A DNA stretch of 6,258 bases from Candidatus Avelusimicrobium ruminicola. GTDB lineage: Bacteria; Elusimicrobiota; Elusimicrobia; Elusimicrobiales; Elusimicrobiaceae. The notes beneath the pieces were generated by a model. The model had not been told where the DNA came from. It worked only from the letters and a program-made list of their open reading frames with translations, and did no database searches. Where the stretch lies: NCBI GenBank assembly GCA_900319885.1, contig ONQH01000062.1:1-6258 (forward strand), in the 5' to 3' direction. Below, piece after piece: positions 1-4,438 of this stretch. How positions within the stretch are numbered: the stretch's first letter is position 1; every line of letters begins with the position of its first letter. The translations under genes were made by a program, and so were the position numbers.

Positions 1-846
1 TTCGGCCAGTTTAGCATTGAGCAGCGAAGAAAAACGATCCCGCTCTTCCACTACGCGCATCATTTGTTTCAAATCTTCGTAATCGTCCTCGGTGGTGTTC
101 TCCAAGAGCCGCCCGATTCCCTCTACATACAGTTCGTCGCCACCGGTTTGCGGGCGCTCTATATCTTTAAGCACCTGGCTGGCTACATCCGCTACACCGG
201 CCAGTTCGCGATGTCCGGAGTGCAAGTATTGCCATAGAATTTGGCGCGCTTCGGCTAATGTGTGACCGGTAATTTCATCATTGATAAACCGGCTGAGCAC
301 CTGTAGTTTAGCGGGCGAGATTACCTCCGCCATGCGCACGGGCCAATGGCGCACAGCCCCGGACTCGGTTACCAAGACGGTAAGCATCGCCCCGGGGGCC
401 AACGGGATAAATTCCAAGCGTTGGATACGTTGGTCATCCACTTGCGCTGTATACACAAACCCGGCCGCACCGGAAAGCATAGCCAGTAGCCGCGAGGTTT
501 GCACCAGCATATTGTTGACCTCACTCACGCGGGCATCGTATTGTTTTTCAATTTGCTCGCGCTCTTTGGCGGCCATTTTTTGCACGTTGGCTAAATAGTC
601 CACATAATAGCGGTAGGCTTTATCGGTAGGGATACGCCCGCCGGATGTATGTGGCTGATAGAGGTATCCTTCCTGTTCCAGTTCCGCCATGATGTTGCGA
701 ATCGTAGCGGGGGACACATCCTTGAGCACCCCGTCCGCAATCATTTGCGAACCTACCGGGCGGCGGGTTTCTACATATTGTTGAACGACCCACCGTAAAA
801 TTTTTTCTTTACGTGCTTTAGCAACTTCCGGTTTTAAAATACGCAT
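1..846 (-). CDS. hrcA: Heat-inducible transcription repressor HrcA (partial, 3' end off the left edge)
   Basis: HrcA represses heat-shock chaperone operons by binding CIRCE operators as a dimer; in known cases GroEL helps keep it active. The reading frame is open from ATG at 846 to the window edge: 282 codons, against a usual 340-350, so about 60 C-terminal residues are missing. The start MRILKPEVAKARKEKIL leads into a winged-helix region (residues about 1-75) with the family motifs RPVGSQ, VSPATIRNIMAELE and TSGGRIPTDKAYRYYVDYL. The middle region has LVQTSRLLAMLSG and LEFIPLAPGAMLTVLVTESG, matching the HrcA GAF-like dimerisation domain, then FINDEITGHTLAEA. The stretch ELYVEGIGRLLEN followed by LKQMMRVVEERDR is the conserved C-terminal part. 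A weak Shine-Dalgarno (AAGAGAG, 856-862) lies 9 bases upstream. The CIRCE sites in its own promoter imply autoregulation. grpE and dnaK are expected downstream, outside the window (inference). Confidence 0.96.
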   Translation of the reverse strand, partial: MRILKPEVAKARKEKILRWVVQQYVETRRPVGSQMIADGVLKDVSPATIRNIMAELEQEGYLYQPHTSGGRIPTDKAYRYYVDYLANVQKMAAKEREQIEKQYDARVSEVNNMLVQTSRLLAMLSGAAGFVYTAQVDDQRIQRLEFIPLAPGAMLTVLVTESGAVRHWPVRMAEVISPAKLQVLSRFINDEITGHTLAEARQILWQYLHSGHRELAGVADVASQVLKDIERPQTGGDELYVEGIGRLLENTTEDDYEDLKQMMRVVEERDRFSSLLNAKLAE

Positions 847-897
847 GATGCCAATCTCTCTTAAGTAGAATTTGTCGTCTTAAAAGCAACTTTTATT

Positions 898-924
898 TTA
901 GCACTCCTAAATCCTACCTGCTAA
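898..924 (-). promoter_or_regulatory. CIRCE operator (HrcA-binding inverted repeat), downstream of the -10
   Basis: Read on the minus strand the site is TTAGCAGGT, 9 bases, GAGTGCTAA. The second half is a perfect CIRCE half-site and the first matches consensus TTAGCACTC in 6 of 9 positions. The spacer is the canonical 9 bases. It begins one base after the -10 box and covers the predicted transcription start, so bound HrcA would block initiation. Confidence 0.88.
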
Positions 925-925
925 A

Positions 926-954
926 ATTATAAGTAATTATTTTATTTTTGTCAA
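926..954 (-). promoter_or_regulatory. Sigma-70-type promoter of hrcA
   Basis: Read on the minus strand, there is a perfect -35 TTGACA (954-949), a 17-base spacer and a perfect -10 TATAAT (931-926). Both hexamers match the vegetative consensus exactly, so the promoter should be strong when not repressed. Transcription should begin near 919, giving a leader of roughly 70 bases before the hrcA ATG. CIRCE-like sequences lie on both sides, as expected for HrcA control. Confidence 0.9.
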
Positions 955-974
955 CCCCCTTTTTAGAGTGCTAA
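948..974 (-). promoter_or_regulatory. Second, imperfect CIRCE-like site over the -35 box
   Basis: Read on the minus strand, TTAGCACTC (974-966) is a perfect CIRCE half-site. The partner at the canonical 9-base spacing (956-948, GGTTGACAA) matches GAGTGCTAA in only 5 of 9 positions, and it contains the -35 hexamer. The second half appears to be a compromise between operator and promoter sequence. Its centre is 50 bp, about five helical turns, from the centre of the downstream CIRCE. The perfect half-site is unlikely to be chance in this location, but binding as a full operator is inference. Confidence 0.6.
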
Positions 975-1012
975 TTTTGATTAGTTTGGTTAACGTCACG
1001 TTTGAGAAGAGC

Positions 1013-1046
1013 AAAAATATCCTCGGCTATTAAACCGAGGGTTTTT
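1013..1046. terminator. Rho-independent terminator, probably bidirectional
   Basis: A 6-bp stem, CCTCGG (1021-1026) with CCGAGG (1035-1040), is closed by an 8-base loop. It is followed by GTTTTT on the plus strand and preceded by an A-rich run (1013-1018) that gives an interrupted T tract on the minus strand. No intact gene ends here on either strand. The nearest candidate is the minus-strand remnant whose read-through stop is at 1069-1071, about 30 bases away, so this may be the surviving terminator of that former gene. Confidence 0.7.
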
Positions 1047-1068
1047 AAGTAAAATATCTTTGATGCAA

Positions 1069-1371
1069 TTATCTTGTTGTGCTTAGGCATTGTCCTGCCC
1101 ACTTCGCCCATGCAGTACTAGGCGGATAAGATGTATTCTAATAGCCGGCCGCTTCTGCCATGGTACAGAAACCGGTTTGCTCTTCCGGATCTACACAATT
1201 TTTGTGAATAGCCCCATTAGGTTCTATTGCTATTGAAAGAATTCCGCCTTGATATATACCGGCTGCTCGAATAGCCGTTAGAGATACGCCTCCTTCAAGG
1301 GCATCATATGGCACGCAAAACACAAATTTATTCTCGGAGAGTGTAGGCCTTTTGACCCTGGGTAGGTGGGA
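1069..1371 (-). pseudogene. Gene remnant, possibly the C-terminal part of a type IV pilin-like protein, with an in-frame TAG
   Basis: On the minus strand a frame runs from just after a stop at 1374-1372 to a TAG at 1140-1138. It continues in the same frame for 22 sensible codons to a TAA at 1071-1069. The first part includes ENKFVFCVPYDALEGG and ends KNCVDPEEQTGFCTMAEAAGY. The part beyond the TAG reads STAWAKWAGQCLSTTR. Paired cysteines, a small Gly/Ala-rich end and W..W...C resemble the disulfide-loop tails of type IV pilin-like proteins. No N-terminal prepilin motif is present, and the divergent gene at 1417 leaves no room for one. A GTG at 1323 could start a 61-residue peptide but has no clear ribosome-binding site. 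I read this as a decayed gene end followed by its own terminator at 1021. The family assignment is tentative; it could also be a small cysteine-containing orphan protein. Confidence 0.4.
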
Positions 1372-1404
1372 CTAAAGACCCTCGCGCAAAACCCGTCCAA
1401 ATTT

Positions 1405-1410
1405 TAGAAT
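1405..1410 (+). promoter_or_regulatory. -10-like box TAGAAT six bases before the protease start (possible leaderless promoter)
   Basis: TAGAAT is followed by exactly six bases and then the ATG at 1417, so a transcript starting at normal spacing would begin at or next to the start codon. There is no Shine-Dalgarno sequence upstream of this ATG. No convincing -35 is present at 16-18 bases. The same arrangement occurs before tatD (2518-2530). Confidence 0.35.
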
Positions 1411-1416
1411 ATAAAT

Positions 1417-2502
1417 ATGAAGAAATTTACGCTGATTTTGTTATTAGTCGGACTTGTGATTTCCCCTTTGCATGCACAATGGTATAAAGGGATTGCCAAA
1501 GGCGCACGCACGCGGATGCAAAATATCCGCCGCGCCGCGGTAAAACCGCTGGGCGTTACTACGCGGCAAGTAGAACGGGCTGTATTTCGGGCCGGAGTAA
1601 GCACCCCTCCTACGCGGGTACTCAAAGCCGCACGCGCTATGATTCCCCTGCGCGACCGTCACCCGCTCGGCCGGCTTTTCAGCGTAAAAGCCACCGCCTT
1701 TGTGATAGAAGAAATCTATGAAGGCAAACGTTATGTATGGGGAGTAACCGCTTCCCACTATGGCTACCGCAGACCCGCTGTACCCATTAAACGTTTTACG
1801 TACGAGCCGGCCCCCTTCCTGGCACAGGGGCATCCCCGGGGAAATGATGTGTCCATTTTTCGCATTCCGGAAAGTGTAGCCAGCCAATTTGAACCCTTAA
1901 AATTAGCACAGAGTTCCCCCGAAGTGGGAGAGGGGCTTTTCTCACTTTCTTTTTTTGACAATGCTTTCCAATACACCCCCGGGCGCAAAGTGCTGGGCAC
2001 CACCCCCTTGCGCTTTACCACCACCCTAAACGCCGATTTAGAAATTGCCCGGGAAGGCGAGTGCGGCTCCCCCTTAATCAATAAAGACGGCAAAGTGGCC
2101 GGCATGGTTGTAGGCGCTTCGTACCGGCGTCAAATCGGTTATGCGGTACCGGTGGAACAAATTCGCCAACTTTTACGTGCCTATCACGAACATAATTCTT
2201 CCTCTATCCCGTTGCGTTTGTACGGAAAAGAGATTTTTCAACTAGATATTAACGAAGCCATCACGCGTGTGGCCATTAAATACAAAGACGGCTCTTTGGC
2301 AGAACACACCACCTTCCACCGCGAAGGCTTGATAGATTATGAACATTTGGAAAACCTGACCGACTTATCCAACGCGCAGGAAATTTCCCTCACGATTGAC
2401 CGCAAACCCTTCCAGACTTCTAACGAAGAATTTATACCCATTACCCGGCAAATTACCTATAATCTGCAAACGAAAGCGGTTTCTATGAAAATGCTGCCCT
2501 AG
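1417..2502 (+). CDS. Exported chymotrypsin-fold protease with a cysteine at the nucleophile position
   Basis: The 361-residue product begins with a signal peptide: KK, a hydrophobic core, then PLHA with likely cleavage after Ala20, so it should act in the periplasm or outside. A basic region (about 21-80) precedes a trypsin/HtrA-like domain (about 85-260). Catalytic motifs are VTASH (His114, cf. VTAAH), NDVSIF (Asp144) and GECGSPLINKDGKVAGMV, which aligns with the HtrA nucleophile motif GNSGGPLVNxDG. In that alignment Cys216 takes the place of the catalytic serine, as in viral 3C-type proteases. The His-to-Asp (30) and Asp-to-Cys (72) spacings resemble those enzymes. GYAVPVEQI matches the HtrA GxAIP segment that closes the fold. 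No PDZ domain is visible. Residues about 265-361 form an unrecognised, probably beta-rich tail. The ATG at 1417 is chosen because the signal peptide follows directly. It is the first gene of a probable three-gene operon, ending 27 bases before tatD. The fold is fairly sure; activity and substrate are unknown. Confidence 0.82.
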   Translation: MKKFTLILLLVGLVISPLHAQWYKGIAKGARTRMQNIRRAAVKPLGVTTRQVERAVFRAGVSTPPTRVLKAARAMIPLRDRHPLGRLFSVKATAFVIEEIYEGKRYVWGVTASHYGYRRPAVPIKRFTYEPAPFLAQGHPRGNDVSIFRIPESVASQFEPLKLAQSSPEVGEGLFSLSFFDNAFQYTPGRKVLGTTPLRFTTTLNADLEIAREGECGSPLINKDGKVAGMVVGASYRRQIGYAVPVEQIRQLLRAYHEHNSSSIPLRLYGKEIFQLDINEAITRVAIKYKDGSLAEHTTFHREGLIDYEHLENLTDLSNAQEISLTIDRKPFQTSNEEFIPITRQITYNLQTKAVSMKMLP

Positions 2503-2517
2503 GTGCGCTCAAAAAGA

Positions 2518-2523
2518 TACAAT
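2518..2523 (+). promoter_or_regulatory. -10-like box TACAAT six bases before the tatD start
   Basis: TACAAT, six bases (ATAGGT), then ATG at 2530 reproduces the arrangement seen before the protease gene at 1405-1417. The two 15-base stretches differ at only three positions. The only purine match to a Shine-Dalgarno is AGG three bases from the ATG, which is too close. It may be an internal leaderless promoter or an AT-rich translation-start context. Confidence 0.3.
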
Positions 2524-2529
2524 ATAGGT

Positions 2530-3339
2530 ATGCAATTTATTGATTCGCACGCCCACTTGACCGACCCGGCCTTTGACCAAGACCGGGACGTTCTTATTAG
2601 CCAAGTATTACCGGCGGCACAAATCGTGAAAAGTGTGGAAATCGGCTGCGCACCCGAAGAGTGGCAACCTTCGCTAGATTTAGCACAAAAGTATCCCACC
2701 AGGATTGTACCGGTGTTGGGGGTCCACCCGGAATATGCCCGCAAGTTTACCGCTTCGCACGCGGAACCTTTTCAAAAATTGTTGCAAGATCCGCGCGTAG
2801 CGGCGGTGGGCGAAATCGGCCTGGACTATACCTGTTTGGAAGAGGCCGACAAGCAAACCCAACAAGCGCTTTTTAGCCAAATGATTTCTTTTGCGGACCA
2901 GGCCCGGTTGCCCTTAGTGTTGCATGTACGCCGCCAAGGGGAAGACTATGCCCCCTATGACGATACATTTGCTCTGTTAAAGAGCCAATGGAAACAACAC
3001 GTTTCCCGCCCGTATACGGGCGTATTGCATTGTTTTTGCGCCCGCTACGAAGAGGCCAAAAAAGCACTGGATGGGGGGATGCTGTTGGGCATTAACGGGT
3101 GTTTTACGTATAAAAAAAATGAATACATCCGCGAGGCGGTCAAAAAAGTGGGGGCCGATAAAATTATTTTGGAAACCGATTGTCCGTATCTTTCCCCGCA
3201 AGGCAAACGCGGTACCCGCAACGACCCGTCCAACATCCCGCTGATTGCGCAATTTGTGGCAGATTATTTGAATATTCCCGTAGAAGAACTGGCCGCAAAA
3301 ACGGTTGAGCAAACAAATAAACTGTATGGACTTACTTAA
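2530..3339 (+). CDS. tatD: TatD-family metal-dependent hydrolase (putative DNase)
   Basis: A 269-residue TIM-barrel amidohydrolase of normal TatD length (about 255-270), cytoplasmic, with no signal peptide. The family is associated with two-metal-dependent DNA cleavage (3'-5' exonuclease in E. coli TatD) and related quality-control roles. All metal-ligand motifs are visible: DSHAHL (His7, His9), GEIGLDY (Glu95), LHVR (His132), GVLHCF (His167) and ETDCPYLSP (Asp217), followed by GKRGTRNDPSNIP. The end, VEQTNKLYGL, is typical. I start at ATG 2530, because MQFIDSHAHL is the conserved N-terminus. A GTG at 2503, adjoining the previous stop, would add nine residues outside the family pattern. It lies 27 bases after the protease gene and 29 before the lipoprotein gene, on the same strand, so all three are probably co-transcribed. 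Whether it belongs to the TatD, YcfH or YjjV subgroup cannot be told from sequence reading alone. Confidence 0.95.
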   Translation: MQFIDSHAHLTDPAFDQDRDVLISQVLPAAQIVKSVEIGCAPEEWQPSLDLAQKYPTRIVPVLGVHPEYARKFTASHAEPFQKLLQDPRVAAVGEIGLDYTCLEEADKQTQQALFSQMISFADQARLPLVLHVRRQGEDYAPYDDTFALLKSQWKQHVSRPYTGVLHCFCARYEEAKKALDGGMLLGINGCFTYKKNEYIREAVKKVGADKIILETDCPYLSPQGKRGTRNDPSNIPLIAQFVADYLNIPVEELAAKTVEQTNKLYGLT

Positions 3340-3343
3340 AATT

Positions 3344-3352
3344 TGTTATAGT
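3344..3352 (+). promoter_or_regulatory. Possible extended -10 promoter upstream of the lipoprotein gene
   Basis: TGTTATAGT has the TGnTATAAT form of an extended -10 with one mismatch in the hexamer. No -35 is evident at 16-18 bases. Transcription would start about ten bases before the ATG at 3369, which would leave only part of the Shine-Dalgarno in the leader. Read-through from the upstream genes may therefore be the main source of transcript. Confidence 0.25.
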
Positions 3353-3356
3353 GTGC

Positions 3357-3363
3357 AGAGGAG
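3357..3363 (+). promoter_or_regulatory. Strong ribosome-binding site deciding the lipoprotein start
   Basis: AGAGGAG lies five bases before ATG 3369. It selects this ATG over the in-frame GTG at 3351, which would put six charged or polar residues ahead of the signal sequence. It contrasts with the two upstream genes, which lack a Shine-Dalgarno. Confidence 0.75.
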
Positions 3364-3368
3364 ATTTT

Positions 3369-4388
3369 ATGAAGAAAACAAGTTTACTAATTATTTCCGG
3401 ACTGTTACTGGTGGCCGGATGTACATCTAAAGAACAAGACGAAAAAATTCGCGCTTATTGGCAAAATCAAACCGGCAATTTGCTTATCAAACGTATGGGG
3501 ATAAGCCCTATGCAGGCAGCCAACCCTTTGGAAGGCAAAACCCCGCTAGTGGACGAGGAAGGAAATCCGATTCTCCCGCAACAGCAAACCACCCCTGAAA
3601 CAACTCCGCTGCAAGAAAATCAGGAACAAACGCCCGCTACCGCCGAGCAAACGCAAGCCACTTCGGCCGCGCCGGTCCAGCAGCCCACCGCCGGCACTCC
3701 CAAACGTGCGCCTATTCAAGCGGTTTTGTTTACTCATTCCGATTCCCTCGAGTGCAAGCAATTAAAAGCAGATCAGTGGGATGTTTCCTTCCAGAAAACT
3801 TATCAAGGCCAAGTAACTTTGGTGCAGTATGATATGAAAAACCCCGCTAGCAAAGAACCTTTACAAGCACAGATGAAGGCACATAAACTTTCCTCTGTTT
3901 CCGTACCGACGTTGTTTATTGGCAAACACGTATTAAGCGACTATCCGTTCCAAGGGGTAGATGCGGCTGTGAAAGATGCCTTGGCTACCTCCGCCGCTAC
4001 GGCTAAACGCCAAGCCGCCCGCCGCAAACAGCAAAACTCTTCCCAATATATGGAAATTATCATGGAAGACACGCAAACCAAGGCGCCCCGCAAAAACACC
4101 AAAGCCTCCGCCAGCGATAACAAAGCCATCCAAGCCGCGTTGGCCGAAGTAGTAAAAAATAACCAGACCACCCTCGGTGATATGGGCTCTTTGTTTGGGG
4201 AAAATGTAAAAGCCGAAGCGTATGCTATTATGGCACATACCGAAAAGCAACTGCGTAGCAAAGCCGCTACCAGCCCCAATTATAAAACGTATTTAGCCAC
4301 CCAAAAAGCACTACTGCAAACTCAAGAAAAAGAACTAAACCAACTCATGCGTAAACACGCAAAAGATTTGCGTAGTATTAAAGGCTAA
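3369..4388 (+). CDS. Lipoprotein with a degenerate (SxxC) thioredoxin-like domain
   Basis: The 339-residue product starts MKKTSLLIISGLLLVAGC. LVAG before Cys18 is a clear lipobox, so it should be lipid-anchored in the envelope after signal peptidase II cleavage. Residues about 65-115 are a Pro/Gln/Thr-rich flexible linker. Residues about 117-205 look like a thioredoxin fold: a beta strand IQAVLFTHSDSLECKQL, then SVSVPTLFIGKHVLSDYPFQG with the cis-proline motif VPT (Pro180). The expected CxxC is SLEC: Ser126 replaces the first cysteine and only Cys129 remains, so ordinary disulfide exchange is unlikely. Residues about 215-339 are Ala/Lys/Gln-rich and probably helical or coiled-coil, ending in a basic tail. 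It follows tatD by 29 bases and ends at the terminator at 4412. A role in envelope thiol handling or scaffolding is possible. I do not recognise a named family. Confidence 0.85.
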   Translation: MKKTSLLIISGLLLVAGCTSKEQDEKIRAYWQNQTGNLLIKRMGISPMQAANPLEGKTPLVDEEGNPILPQQQTTPETTPLQENQEQTPATAEQTQATSAAPVQQPTAGTPKRAPIQAVLFTHSDSLECKQLKADQWDVSFQKTYQGQVTLVQYDMKNPASKEPLQAQMKAHKLSSVSVPTLFIGKHVLSDYPFQGVDAAVKDALATSAATAKRQAARRKQQNSSQYMEIIMEDTQTKAPRKNTKASASDNKAIQAALAEVVKNNQTTLGDMGSLFGENVKAEAYAIMAHTEKQLRSKAATSPNYKTYLATQKALLQTQEKELNQLMRKHAKDLRSIKG

Positions 4389-4404
4389 AAGAAAAGACCG
4401 TTTC

Positions 4405-4438
4405 AAAAAAGTCCCCCGGTATAACCAGGGGGATTTTT
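4405..4438. terminator. Strong bidirectional rho-independent terminator between convergent genes
   Basis: The stem TCCCCC (4412-4417) pairs with GGGGGA (4428-4433). It is extended by GGT (4418-4420) with ACC (4424-4426), leaving a 3-base loop and one bulged A at 4427. An A run (4405-4410) and a T run (4434-4438) flank it, giving a U tract on both strands. It ends the plus-strand operon 23 bases after its last stop and ends the opposing gene, whose TAA (4437-4439) lies inside the T run. Confidence 0.88.

Noticed and set aside
281..598. Plus-strand open frame of 105 codons
   Set aside because: It lies wholly inside hrcA on the opposite strand. The hrcA frame carries conserved family motifs throughout, and this one has none.
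1352..1380. TTGACC at 1352-1357 as a -35 for the protease gene
   Set aside because: No -10-like sequence occurs 16-18 bases downstream (the bases there read AAGACC), and the TAGAAT at 1405 is too far away to pair with it.
2068..2070. Ser218 of GECGSP as the protease nucleophile
   Set aside because: In the alignment with GxSGGP, the serine falls two positions after the nucleophile site, which is occupied by Cys216.
1764..2105. Minus-strand open frame of 113 codons
   Set aside because: It overlaps the catalytic domain of the protease gene on the other strand and resembles no protein I know.
2503..2529. GTG at 2503 as the tatD start
   Set aside because: It adds MRSKRYNIG before the conserved MQFIDSHAHL start of the family, and there is no Shine-Dalgarno for it. 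ATG 2530 fits the usual N-terminus.
3351..3368. GTG at 3351 as the lipoprotein start
   Set aside because: It would place MCRGDF ahead of a normal KK-type lipoprotein signal. The AGAGGAG at 3357-3363 clearly serves the ATG at 3369.
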